Source of the DNA: Polyangiaceae bacterium
GTDB taxonomy: Bacteria; Myxococcota_A; Polyangia; Polyangiales; Polyangiaceae
Assembly: GCA_029261965.1 (NCBI GenBank)
Contig: JAJDAH010000410.1
Span: forward strand, 1 to 43,537
Direction: 5' to 3'
DNA: 43,537 nucleotides
This document shows positions 35,967 through 43,537 of this stretch, one piece after another; the stretch's first letter is position 1, and the number at the start of each line of letters is the position of its first letter. The notes beneath the pieces are model-generated. The model saw nothing but the letters and a program-made list of their open reading frames with translations. It was not told the DNA's origin and did not search any database. The translations under genes were made by a program, and so were the position numbers.

Positions 35967-36629
35967 ATGAGGTGCTTCGTCGTCGTTGTGCTCGTCATTT
36001 CGAGCACGCTCGCAGCCCCGCAGGCGGCGGCCCAAGGTGCTGCCGAGTCGCTGGTGTACGACCCGCTTCGGGCGCCGACGGACGAGCAGAACCGGGACCG
36101 CAGACTGAATGACACGTTGGCGCTGAGCGCGGGTGCCTTCGTCTACAATCTGCTCGGTGTGGGGATCGGTGGAGAAGCGGCGGTCTACGTCGGCGCGGAC
36201 ACCCTCTTGTTCGTCGACGCGACCATGGCGGAGAGTCGGTTTCCTCGCGCCACCAGCACCACCGCGGGTCTGGGACTGACGAGATTTTTTGGCGACGTAT
36301 TCTACGCGCGAGTGAGCGGCCGGCTCCGGGCGTTCACCCTCGGGATCAAGACTAGCCAAGAGTTGCGCGACGACGAGGAGCGCGAAGTCCCTCCTGCCGA
36401 CGCCATCGAAACCCGAGACTCCGGGGTCGATGTCGCGGTCGGCTTCCGTCGGCAATGGGGCCGTTTCATGCTCAACGCCGATATCTTGGGCGCCTACTTT
36501 CCCCTCGTGGTGACGGCAAAAGCCGCTTACTCCGACGGGCCCGAAGGCCGCGTGCGCATTCCCTACGAGGAACGCGAAGCCGTGCCCGAGTTCCGAGTCG
36601 CGTACTTGCGCGCCGGCGTGTCGTTCTAA
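35967..36629 (+). CDS. Predicted outer-membrane protein, function unknown
   Basis: 220 residues with a clear signal (MRCFVVVVLVISSTLAAPQAAAQ, cleavage near AAAQ/GA) and a C-terminus ending ...YLRAGVSF, a terminal Phe as in barrel proteins. The body has Gly-rich alternating strands (YNLLGVGIGGEAAVYVGADTLLFVDATMA, STTAGLGLTRFFGDVFYARVSGRLR, DVAVGFRRQWG), consistent with a small barrel. ATG 35967 is supported by GGAGAG at 6 nt. An earlier ATG (35919) would hide the signal. It is 183 nt before the VIT/VWA gene and separated from it by the structured leader. Confidence 0.75.
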   Translation: MRCFVVVVLVISSTLAAPQAAAQGAAESLVYDPLRAPTDEQNRDRRLNDTLALSAGAFVYNLLGVGIGGEAAVYVGADTLLFVDATMAESRFPRATSTTAGLGLTRFFGDVFYARVSGRLRAFTLGIKTSQELRDDEEREVPPADAIETRDSGVDVAVGFRRQWGRFMLNADILGAYFPLVVTAKAAYSDGPEGRVRIPYEEREAVPEFRVAYLRAGVSF

Positions 36630-36727
36630 GCTCGGCGCTGTGCCAACGTGTGCCAGCGCGGCACCGGCGTGCACTTCCTCACGCTCGGGTTCGAGTGTGC
36701 GCTGACGAATTTGCCCCGAGTTTGGTG

Positions 36728-36793
36728 AAAGCAATGCGTTGGCGCGGGCATTGCTTTGCCTGGACGGTCGCGCCAACTCAGAACATTGGCGCG
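36728..36793 (+). promoter_or_regulatory. Three overlapping, mutually exclusive hairpins in the leader of the VIT/VWA gene
   Basis: Stem A: AAAGCAATGC (36728-36737) with GCATTGCTTT (36748-36757), loop 10 nt. Stem B: GTTGGCGCG (36738-36746, in the loop of A) with CGCGCCAAC (36769-36777). Stem C: CGCGCCAA (36769-36776) with TTGGCGCG (36786-36793), loop 9 nt. All are perfect. B and C share one strand, so only one can form. C ends 20 nt before the ATG at 36813, close to the GAGGAG ribosome site. It could be an RNA switch or a multi-site protein operator. Confidence 0.5.
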
Positions 36794-36812
36794 CTTCCTT
36801 CGAGGAGACTTC

Positions 36813-39134
36813 ATGCGCTCTACCCGTTGCTTGGTTCCCTGCGGACTCGCTTTTTTTATGAGTCTGGTCCTCGTGCTTTTTTCGTCAGAGGTCCGGGCAG
36901 GAGGGATGGTCATCTCCACCACGCCCAACGACGCTGCACTTTGTCCACTCGGCTCGCTGTCTTTCGACGTCGAGCTCGACGATTTGGGTGCGACCATCGT
37001 CGAGCGCCGGACCTATCCTGTTCCCGTCATCGTCGACGAGTCCGGGCGACGGCTCGTGCGTTTCTACAAGCCCGTCCAGCGCGCCGGGGGCGTGGTCGAT
37101 TCGGTGACCGTCGACGGCGTGCCGCGGACCGGGCGCCTGCTCGAGCCGGGTTTGGCGGATCCGCTCCGCCGCGCTCTGGTTCTCGAGCTTTCCGACCCCG
37201 CCCCGCTTCGCGAAGTCCGTACCCCCCTTTGGGTCATGGACCCCGTCGAGATGGATCCGCAACAAACTTCGGTGGAAATCGAGGTTCGGTGGAGGACGGA
37301 CCTCCATCGACAAGGCACGCTCACGGGGTTCTCGGCCCCGGTGGATTGGCACCCGAACCCGGCGGCGGACGTGGTCCTGGACGTGCGGGCGTCGACCGAG
37401 CTGCCTTTCCGAGCGCTCTACTCGCCATACCACCAGCTCGAGGTCGTACGGAGTGAGAACCGAGCTACCGGAAGCTACAGCGGGAACGGCGTAGCGACCG
37501 CCCACGACGTCACCGTGCTCATTTCCAGTGGTTCCGAGCCGGTTCGATTCGATCTTCTGCCCTTCCGGTACGGCGATGATGAAGGTGGGTTTTTCATGGC
37601 GCTGCTGTCGACCGAGCTCGCTCCGCCCGAGGAGGAGATCGTCGCTCGAGATCTCGTCGTCACCCTCGACGTCTCGGGCAGCATGGACGGAGAGAAGATC
37701 ATCCAGGCGCGAAACGCGCTTTCGCAGGTCCTCAGTGGCCTTCGCGCCGACGATCGGTTCAACGTCGTGACCTTCTCCGACAACGTCGACTCCTTTCGAC
37801 CAGCCGCCGTAGAAGCGTCCTTCGAGGCTCTCGAGGACGCGGGTAACTTCGTCAGTCGCGTCGTGGCGGATGGTGCCACCGATATCGACCAGGCGTTGAC
37901 GCGGTCTTTTGCTTCGTTGCCCAGCAAAAGAGGCGCGCCGCAATACGTCGTTCTCATCACTGACGGACAACCGACCGCCGGCGAAACTGAGATCGACCAG
38001 ATCGTGGCGAATGCCGAACGCAACAACGAACGCGGTGCCCGGATATTCACCTTCGGCATTGGACATGACGTCAACACCGTGTTGCTCGACAAATTGGCGG
38101 AGAGCTCGTCCGGGGACGCGCTGTACATCGAGCCCGGCGAGTCGGTTCAACAGATCGTCGAGGAGTTTTTTGGTCAGATTCAGACACCGATTGTGGCGGA
38201 CCCGACGATCGACTTCGGTGACTTCGGTGTGTCCGACGTCTACCCGGCCTCGCTACAGGACCTGTTCGCTGGCAGCACGGTGGCGATTGCGGGTCGCTAC
38301 GCCTCACCAGGTTCGAGCACGATTGCGCTTCGAGGGGTGACCGGAGGAAAAGACACCCAGCTGTCTTTCGACGTCCAGCTTCCTGAATTCGACTTGTCGA
38401 GCTCGTTCGCGCCAGCGGTCTGGGCGACCCGTCACATCGGAACCCTGCTGGAAAACGTGAAACTCGGGAACGACGACCCGGCGCTGGTGTCGAGCGCGCT
38501 TGCCGCCGCTTCGCGGTACGGCATCGTGTCGAGGTTCACGTTCTTCGACGTGGATGAAGCCGGTAATACTCGGATGGAGTTCGGTACGGTTTCTCAAGCT
38601 GCGGTCGGAGCCGACGCGGTGGGTACCTCATCGGCGCTCGACGAGCAGACCAAAGAAGAGTCGGTTCAGGCATTCGCGTCTGCGGACGTGCGCGCCATCC
38701 TCGACCGGAGCTTGCCGCTCCAAGACGGATACTTCACCGATTCGAGCCTTCCGCGCACGACGCAGTGGGTGGACGTGCACTTCGGCAGCGAGTTGTTCTT
38801 CGAGCTTGCATTCGCCGAGTCCGATTATGGCGCGGCCTCCATCCTCAGCACTGCGCCCAACCTTCGCTTCGAGCTGCTCGGTCGGCTTTTTCGCGTGACC
38901 GACGAGGCGAGCGGGCTGCCGATGCCGCCCGAGAGCGCTCGGATCCCGGCGCCCACCTACACGCCAGTCTCGGCGACGCCGACCGAGGTGCAAGCCAGCG
39001 ATGCCACGCCGCTCGCCGCGGGATGTGCGTGCCGAGCTGCACCGCGCCCTCGGGCGGGTTTTGCGGCGGCGTTTTTGTCGCTCCTCGCGGTCGGAGCGGT
39101 TCGTCGGCGCCGCCGCCCGGCGAGCCGCTCTTGA
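36813..39134 (+). CDS. VIT and von Willebrand factor A domain surface protein with MYXO-CTERM-like tail
   Basis: 773 residues. A signal (MRSTRCLVPC..., cleavage near VRA/GG) is followed by a VIT domain (about 30-240) and a VWA domain with the metal site DVSGSMDGEK (Asp286) and downstream ITDGQPTAGE and ATD. This pair resembles inter-alpha-trypsin inhibitor heavy chains; in bacteria it is often at the cell surface and may bind ligands or matrix. The extreme C-terminus is GCACRAAPRPRAGFAAAFLSLL-type, a Cys followed by a helix and an Arg cluster, which matches the MYXO-CTERM sorting signal of Myxococcota. ATG 36813 is the start that opens on the signal, with GAGGAG 5 nt upstream. The substrate or partner is unknown. 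Confidence 0.85.
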   Translation: MRSTRCLVPCGLAFFMSLVLVLFSSEVRAGGMVISTTPNDAALCPLGSLSFDVELDDLGATIVERRTYPVPVIVDESGRRLVRFYKPVQRAGGVVDSVTVDGVPRTGRLLEPGLADPLRRALVLELSDPAPLREVRTPLWVMDPVEMDPQQTSVEIEVRWRTDLHRQGTLTGFSAPVDWHPNPAADVVLDVRASTELPFRALYSPYHQLEVVRSENRATGSYSGNGVATAHDVTVLISSGSEPVRFDLLPFRYGDDEGGFFMALLSTELAPPEEEIVARDLVVTLDVSGSMDGEKIIQARNALSQVLSGLRADDRFNVVTFSDNVDSFRPAAVEASFEALEDAGNFVSRVVADGATDIDQALTRSFASLPSKRGAPQYVVLITDGQPTAGETEIDQIVANAERNNERGARIFTFGIGHDVNTVLLDKLAESSSGDALYIEPGESVQQIVEEFFGQIQTPIVADPTIDFGDFGVSDVYPASLQDLFAGSTVAIAGRYASPGSSTIALRGVTGGKDTQLSFDVQLPEFDLSSSFAPAVWATRHIGTLLENVKLGNDDPALVSSALAAASRYGIVSRFTFFDVDEAGNTRMEFGTVSQAAVGADAVGTSSALDEQTKEESVQAFASADVRAILDRSLPLQDGYFTDSSLPRTTQWVDVHFGSELFFELAFAESDYGAASILSTAPNLRFELLGRLFRVTDEASGLPMPPESARIPAPTYTPVSATPTEVQASDATPLAAGCACRAAPRPRAGFAAAFLSLLAVGAVRRRRRPASRS

Positions 39135-39141
39135 AGGCTCG

Positions 39142-39978
39142 CTAGAGCTTCGTGACGCCGTCGGCGCCCATTTTTCGCCACCTGCCCGCCACGAGTCTCG
39201 ACACCGCGCGAGGAGAAATTCGCTGCAGCGCGTCGCCCAGATGAGCCTCTTTGGTGATGAGCACGCGTTGCTTGTCGTTGGCGACGCCATCGACGATGCG
39301 TCGGGCGGCTTCGCTCGGCGGCATCATCGACTTGAACGAGGCGACGGTTTCGTTCTGCGTTTTCTGCGCGCCCTCGTCCTCGCTCCAACGGGCGGAGGCG
39401 ACGATGTTCGTGGCGATCCCGCCCGGATGAACCGACGTCACGCCGATGCCCGAATCGGCGAGCTCGACCCGGAGGGACTCGCTCAGTCCGCGCACCGCGA
39501 ACTTGCTCGCGCAATACGACGAGTTCATCGGCACGCCGATGATGCCGAAGATGCTCGAGATGTTGACGATGTGCGCTTCCTCGGCCTGGCGTAGAAGCGG
39601 AAGGAAGAGCTTGCATCCGTAGACGACGCCCCAGAAGTTCACTCCGAAGAGCCACTCGAAGTCCTCGAGTGAGTGCTGCTCGAACGTCTTGGCGACTGAG
39701 ACGCCCGCGTTGTTGACGATGATGTTGGCTCCGCCGTGCTCGGATTCGACCTCGCCGACGAATCGATCCATCTCGCTTCGTTTGCTGACGTCGACCACGT
39801 GACGCGTGGCACGTCGGCCTCGCCGTTCTACCCGGGTCGCAGTTTCCGCGAGCCCGGTTTCGTTCATGTCGGCGATGGCCACGTCGCAGCCCTCGGTCGC
39901 GAACGCTTCGGCCACGGCTTGGCCGATTCCGCTCGCGGCACCGGTGATTACCGCAATTCGATTCTCGAACGTCTTCAC
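39142..39978 (-). CDS. Short-chain dehydrogenase/reductase
   Basis: 278 residues, classical SDR. Cofactor motif TGAASGIG (12-19), NNAG (89-92), catalytic Ser142 (NISS), Tyr155 and Lys159 (YCASK) are present. Asp37 after strand 2 (IADMNE) suggests NAD(H) rather than NADP(H) preference. The C-terminal VHPGGIATNI loop is typical. The substrate is not evident; such enzymes next to amino-acid or acyl-CoA uptake genes vary. Start is GTG 39978 with GGGAGA about 7 nt upstream, and 13 nt after livF, so it is the last gene of the liv-like operon. It converges with the VIT/VWA gene, 7 nt apart. Confidence 0.9.
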   Translation of the reverse strand: MKTFENRIAVITGAASGIGQAVAEAFATEGCDVAIADMNETGLAETATRVERRGRRATRHVVDVSKRSEMDRFVGEVESEHGGANIIVNNAGVSVAKTFEQHSLEDFEWLFGVNFWGVVYGCKLFLPLLRQAEEAHIVNISSIFGIIGVPMNSSYCASKFAVRGLSESLRVELADSGIGVTSVHPGGIATNIVASARWSEDEGAQKTQNETVASFKSMMPPSEAARRIVDGVANDKQRVLITKEAHLGDALQRISPRAVSRLVAGRWRKMGADGVTKL

Positions 39979-39991
39979 GAGTCGTCTCCCG

Positions 39992-40825
39992 TCAGCCCCA
40001 GCGTCGCCGACGTTTGTACCTTCGATATCCTTTGATCGAGTCGGCTTCTTTCACCCCCAGATAAAACTCCTGAACGTCGGGGTTTTCCAGCAGCTCTTTC
40101 GACGTGCCATGCATGACGATGCGACCGCTTTCGAGGATGTACCCGGTTTCTGCGAGCGCGAGCGCGACACGCGCGTTCTGCTCGACGAGTAAGAGCGAGA
40201 TGCCACCCTCGGCCAGCTGGCGAAGAATCCCAAAGATGCTTTCGACGATGAGCGGCGCTAGCCCCAACGACGGCTCGTCGAGCAGAAGGACTTTGGGGCG
40301 ACTCATGAGCGCCCGACCGATGGCGAGCATCTGCTGCTCGCCACCGCTCAAGGTACCTGCATCTTGTTTTTCCCGCTCCGCCAGAATCGGGAAGTGACCG
40401 TAGACGCGGTCGAGATTGCCGCTGATCTCTCCGCCGGAGCCGACCCACGCCCCCATCACGAGGTTCTCTCGGACCGTCAGCTCCCCGAACACCTCGCGAC
40501 CCTCTGGCACGCAGGCGACACCCGCCTGCACGCGCCGGCCGGTGTCCCAATCGTTGATGATGGCCGAGTCGAGCCGAACCTCTCCCCGCTCCGGCTGATC
40601 GTCGATGAGGCCCATGATCGTGCGAATGAGAGTCGTCTTGCCTGCGCCGTTCGGGCCGAGAACCGCCACGACGTTGCCTTGACCGACACTCACGGACACT
40701 CCGCGAAGCACTTGAAGGTACTTCCCGTAGAAGACCTCGAGGTTGTGGCAAACGAGCAACTGCTCCGCGCTCGGCTCACCATTGGCCTCTCTGGCCGAGT
40801 CTTGCGTCTTCGCCGCGAGGCTCAT
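39992..40825 (-). CDS. livF: Branched-chain amino acid ABC transporter ATPase, LivF type
   Basis: 277 residues. Second ATPase of a LivFGHMJ-type importer. Walker A GPNGAGKTT (57-65), Q-loop region CVPEGREVFGELTVREN (the LivF signature after Walker A), signature LSGGEQQMLAIGRAL, Walker B VLLLDEPSLGLAPL and H-loop LVEQN are intact. The C-terminus has a basic tail (KGYRRYKRRRRWG), which is unusual and may help it stay at the membrane. ATG 40825 overlaps the livG stop by 4 nt, so LivG and LivF are coupled. The permease genes livH and livM are not in the operon. Confidence 0.93.
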   Translation of the reverse strand: MSLAAKTQDSAREANGEPSAEQLLVCHNLEVFYGKYLQVLRGVSVSVGQGNVVAVLGPNGAGKTTLIRTIMGLIDDQPERGEVRLDSAIINDWDTGRRVQAGVACVPEGREVFGELTVRENLVMGAWVGSGGEISGNLDRVYGHFPILAEREKQDAGTLSGGEQQMLAIGRALMSRPKVLLLDEPSLGLAPLIVESIFGILRQLAEGGISLLLVEQNARVALALAETGYILESGRIVMHGTSKELLENPDVQEFYLGVKEADSIKGYRRYKRRRRWG

Positions 40826-41655
40826 GGTGCGACCTCGTCGGCTTTCACGACGTCTTCCGCGGCGTCACCGAGTGCCGTCTGAACGGTGGAGTCCGTACCG
40901 AGATAGGCACGGATGACTTCCGGGTTGGCTGTGACCTCGGAGGGCGTGCCGTGCGCAATCTTTTCTCCGTGGTCCAGTACGGCGACCTGGTCACTGATGC
41001 CCATCACCAACCCCATGTCGTGCTCGACGAGGATGATGGTGACGCCCATGTCGTCACGAATGTCGCGAATGACGTGTACCAGGTCCTCTTTTTCCTCGGC
41101 GTTCATGCCGGCGGACGGCTCGTCGAGCAGAAGGAGCTTGGGCTCGAGTGCGAGGGCCCGCGCGAGTTCGACCTTCTTTCTCACCCCATAGGGGAGGTGC
41201 ATGACGAAGCGGTCTCGCGCGAACTGTAGATCGAGGAAGTCGAGCACTTCTTCGACCTTCCGGCGTTGAGCCACCTCCTCGGCGACGACTTTCTTGCCGA
41301 ACAAAGCGGCGCGAAGCGGACCGACGACCATGTGCAAGTGGCGACCGAGGAGGACGTTGTCCAGCACGCTCATTCGGCCGAACAGCTCGATGTTCTGAAA
41401 TGTTCTCGCGAGCCCGAGGGCTGCGATGTGATGGGGCTTTCGGCCGACGAGCTCGTTTTCGCCGAGGCGCACCGAGCCTTCCTCCGGCCGATAGACGCCG
41501 GTCACACAGTTGAACAGGGTCGTCTTGCCCGCGCCGTTCGGTCCGATGACACTGACGATGGCGCCGGATGGCACGTCGAGCGAGACCGAGTTGAGCGCCT
41601 GCACCCCGCCGAACGCGATGCTGGCGTTCGCGATCGACAAGAGCTGCGCTGACAC
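40822..41655 (-). CDS. livG: Branched-chain amino acid ABC transporter ATPase, LivG type
   Basis: 277 residues. First ATPase of the importer. Walker A GPNGAGKTT (38-46), the LivG insert RPEEGSVRL, TFQNIELFGRMSV, signature LPYGVRKKVELARALALEPKL (Pro where many LivG have Ser), Walker B LLLDEPSAGMN and H-loop VEHDMGLV are present. A C-terminal acidic extension follows the usual HGTPSEV end. Start is GTG 41655, 6 nt after the binding-protein gene. The absence of permease genes means the ATPases must work with permeases encoded elsewhere. Confidence 0.93.
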   Translation of the reverse strand: MSAQLLSIANASIAFGGVQALNSVSLDVPSGAIVSVIGPNGAGKTTLFNCVTGVYRPEEGSVRLGENELVGRKPHHIAALGLARTFQNIELFGRMSVLDNVLLGRHLHMVVGPLRAALFGKKVVAEEVAQRRKVEEVLDFLDLQFARDRFVMHLPYGVRKKVELARALALEPKLLLLDEPSAGMNAEEKEDLVHVIRDIRDDMGVTIILVEHDMGLVMGISDQVAVLDHGEKIAHGTPSEVTANPEVIRAYLGTDSTVQTALGDAAEDVVKADEVAP

Positions 41656-41661
41656 GGTCCG

Positions 41662-43014
41662 CTACTCGGCCAGGAGCTCTTTTTCGAGCTCCTTCTCGAA
41701 GTCGTCGTCGGTGTCGTCGTCGTCCGAGTCGTCGTCCTTTTCGCCGCCAGGTGGTGCGAGCCAGTCGGTGAGCTTCTCCCACTTGCCGTCTTTGGCCTCG
41801 GCCAAGAAGATCTTGTTGCTGGCGAGTCGTTGTTTGTCGTTCCAAGTGATCGTCGGACCGAATCCGTCGCCTTCCCAGTGGGGTCCGGGTCCGGGCCACT
41901 CGTCGAACTTGTTCAGCGCGGCGATGAATTTGTCCCGAGTGAGGTCCTTGCCCGCCAGCTCGAGAGCCTGGGTCACCGGCGTGGCGAAAACCATCCCGGC
42001 GAGGGTGAAGTTCCCGACGGTCAACTTCCCGCCGCCGTGTTTCTTCAAAACTTCGCGGTACTGGTTGATGCTCGGGTCGTCGGCGGTCGGCAGCTTCGTC
42101 GCCATGCTCGAGATGGTGCCGTTCCACGCGTCACCTGCGAGCTTGAACATCATCGGGTCGCCGAGAACGAAGCTGGTGAGGATCTTCGGCTTCTTCTTCT
42201 GCGCCTCGAGCATCTTCACCGCGGCGACTGCTTGCTTGATGCCGCAATACAGCACGAGCACGTCGGCCCCCGCTTCCACGATCTTGCTGACCTGTCCGCC
42301 GAGTTCGGTGTCGGTGGGCTGCACGCTGATTTCCGCAACGACCTTGCCCTTGTCGCCGAGGCCCTTCTTGACGCCCTCGAGTCCCTGCTTGCCGAAGTCG
42401 TCGTCCTGGTAGAGCACCGTGACTTTTTTCGCCTCGAGCTTTTCACCCGCGTAGTTGCCGAGGATTGCCCCCTCGGTCAGATACTTCGGAAACGCGGTCC
42501 AGATGTTTTTCTTGCCGCCCTCGCTCCAGAACTGATCGCCGCTTGCCGGCGTGATGTAGGGGACGCCTTTGGTTTCGAGGAAGTCGGCCACCGCGCGGCC
42601 GTTTGCCGTGCCGATGCCTCCGACGATGCAGAAGACGTCCTCTTTCTCCACTAGCTCGCGAGCGACAGCGGGCGTTTTCGCCGGATTGTATTGGTCGTCG
42701 CGATAGATGAACTCGATCTTCCGACCGTGGATGCCGCCCTTTTCGTTGATGTGCGCGAAATAGGCGTTCATCGCGTGGAGGAGCACGCCCCAGGCCGCAG
42801 CAGGCCCCGACAGCGGCCCATAGCTACCAATCTTGATGGTGTCCGCCGTGACGCCCGGCGGGCCCTTTTTTGCCTGAGCGCCTTCCTTCGGCGGATCCGC
42901 GCTGGCTTTGCTTCCTACGCCCTGGCCGGCCTTGCGCTCTTCACACGCCGCCGTCCCGATGCCCAGGGTGGCCAGCAGCAGGGTTGCCTCTCTTCGCCGG
43001 ATCTTGATGCTCAC
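41662..43014 (-). CDS. ABC transporter substrate-binding lipoprotein, LivK type
   Basis: 450 residues from GTG 43014, set by AGGAGA 6 nt upstream; the earlier in-frame ATG is not supported. A lipoprotein signal ends at Cys24 (LGIGTAAC), followed by a Lys/Gly-rich spacer and a two-lobed periplasmic-binding fold: KIGSYGPLSGPAAAWG, then GIHGRKIEFIYRDDQYNP, FCIVGGIGTANG, and VTVLYQDDDFG. These match LivK/urea/aromatic-type branched-chain family binding proteins; ligand cannot be inferred. The C-terminal tail is a striking acidic run (EKDDDSDDDDTDDDFEKE). Heads the operon livK-livG-livF-SDR. Confidence 0.9.
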   Translation of the reverse strand: MSIKIRRREATLLLATLGIGTAACEERKAGQGVGSKASADPPKEGAQAKKGPPGVTADTIKIGSYGPLSGPAAAWGVLLHAMNAYFAHINEKGGIHGRKIEFIYRDDQYNPAKTPAVARELVEKEDVFCIVGGIGTANGRAVADFLETKGVPYITPASGDQFWSEGGKKNIWTAFPKYLTEGAILGNYAGEKLEAKKVTVLYQDDDFGKQGLEGVKKGLGDKGKVVAEISVQPTDTELGGQVSKIVEAGADVLVLYCGIKQAVAAVKMLEAQKKKPKILTSFVLGDPMMFKLAGDAWNGTISSMATKLPTADDPSINQYREVLKKHGGGKLTVGNFTLAGMVFATPVTQALELAGKDLTRDKFIAALNKFDEWPGPGPHWEGDGFGPTITWNDKQRLASNKIFLAEAKDGKWEKLTDWLAPPGGEKDDDSDDDDTDDDFEKELEKELLAE

Positions 43015-43125
43015 GATCGTTCTCCTCGCTCGTTCGGCGCGGCTCAGTTCGTCCCGCGCGCCAGGACTTACCACAGGCGCCTCGCGGGCTCGTCTTTAGC
43101 CGTCAACCGCGGCGAACACCTCGTT

Positions 43126-43152
43126 TTGCCAAGGGAAAAGACGGGTTATAAA
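43126..43152 (+). promoter_or_regulatory. Candidate promoter of the thioredoxin-like gene
   Basis: TTGCCA (43126-43131) and TATAAA (43147-43152), each five of six to consensus, are separated by 15 nt, slightly short. A start near 43159 would leave a very short leader before the GGAG site at 43161-43164. The region is the 155-base gap between divergent liv and thioredoxin genes; the liv promoter on the other strand was not recognised. Confidence 0.35.
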
Positions 43153-43169
43153 GTACCGCAGGAGAAAAC

Positions 43170-43537
43170 ATGGCGGCTACCCCCTCGACGATGCTCAGCC
43201 TCGGCACATCGATGCCCCCGTTCGACCTGCTCGACACCGTGAGCGGGCACCGCCTCGCGAGCGACCAACTCGTCGGAGCGGGCAAACCGATCGTGGTTGC
43301 TTTCATCTGCAATCACTGCCCGTTTGTCATCCACATTCGCGGGGCACTCGCGGAGTTCGGGCGCTACTGCAAGGACCGGGGCGTGGCGGTCGCCGCCATC
43401 AGCTCCAACGACGCGACGAAGTACCCCGCCGACGCGCCGAAAAAAATGGCCGAGGAGGCCAAGGCACACGGCTACACGTTCCCCTACTTCCACGACGAGC
43501 AGCAGGAGGTGGCGAAGTCCTACCGCGCGGCGTGCAC
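43170..43537 (+). CDS. Thioredoxin-like/AhpC-TSA family protein, N-terminal part (cut by window edge)
   Basis: 122 codons are present and the frame is open at the right edge. Layout follows the redoxin fold: strand and loop PPFDLLDTVSGHRL, then IVVAFICNHCPFV with CNHC at 47-50 in the place of the CxxC, then helix, ISSND and YFHDEQQEVAKSYRAAC. The CNHCPF site is characteristic of a small group of thioredoxin-like proteins annotated as AhpC/TSA; no signal peptide, so cytoplasmic. Most likely a thiol peroxidase or reductase role, not provable here. ATG 43170 has GGAG 5 nt upstream and a candidate promoter just before. Confidence 0.85.
   Translation, partial: MAATPSTMLSLGTSMPPFDLLDTVSGHRLASDQLVGAGKPIVVAFICNHCPFVIHIRGALAEFGRYCKDRGVAVAAISSNDATKYPADAPKKMAEEAKAHGYTFPYFHDEQQEVAKSYRAAC

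Overview
The window is a dense, GC-rich stretch of bacterial chromosome with short gaps, frequent 1-4 nt overlaps and many GTG or TTG starts. It most likely comes from a Myxococcota (Polyangia-like) genome. This rests on a MYXO-CTERM-like C-terminal tag on a VIT/VWA surface protein, a lipoprotein with a Cys-rich Asn/Asp stalk, many Tat and lipoprotein signals, and an alternative complex III operon. Species cannot be named from the sequence alone.

Layout. (1) 1-7221, minus strand: alternative complex III (actA-actB-actC-actDE-actF), a quinol:electron-acceptor oxidoreductase; ActD and ActE are fused and ActF runs off the left edge. (2) 7659-9020: a primary-like sigma-70 factor, with structured gaps on both sides. 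(3) 9428-11125: an ABC exporter preceded by paired TTCAC/GTGAA palindromes. (4) 11172-12868, minus strand: rpmI-rplT-pheS without infC or pheT. (5) 13004-15689: a degenerate receiver-like protein, a lipoprotein and a TPR protein. (6) carB at 15842-19186. (7) 19231-32352: a respiratory cluster with a diheme cytochrome c, a convergent outer-membrane barrel, then NapG1-NapH1-diheme lipocytochrome-NapA-NapG2-giant NapH fusion-NapF. (8) 32472-35431: a FliJ/YscO-like coiled coil overlapping a soluble lytic transglycosylase. (9) 35448-39134: small hypotheticals and the VIT/VWA protein with a strongly structured leader. (10) 39142-43014, minus strand: livK-like, livG, livF and a short-chain dehydrogenase, with no livH/livM. 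(11) 43170-end: start of a thioredoxin-like/AhpC-TSA protein.

The most unusual part is the Nap-like cluster. It has a NapA-family molybdoenzyme with a Tat plus lipobox leader, two NapG and two NapH-type modules, and NapF, but no NapB, NapC or NapD. Its centrepiece is a 1236-residue membrane protein joining two polyferredoxin modules through a His-rich linker of eight repeats with a 60-bp period. An internal signal peptide-like segment lies exactly at the join. The inferred electron path is quinol to NapH/NapG ferredoxins (and/or the lipocytochrome) to NapA, a periplasmic reductase probably using nitrate or a related oxyanion. The linker may bind copper or another metal.

No rRNA, tRNA, CRISPR array, insertion sequence or prophage gene was recognised.
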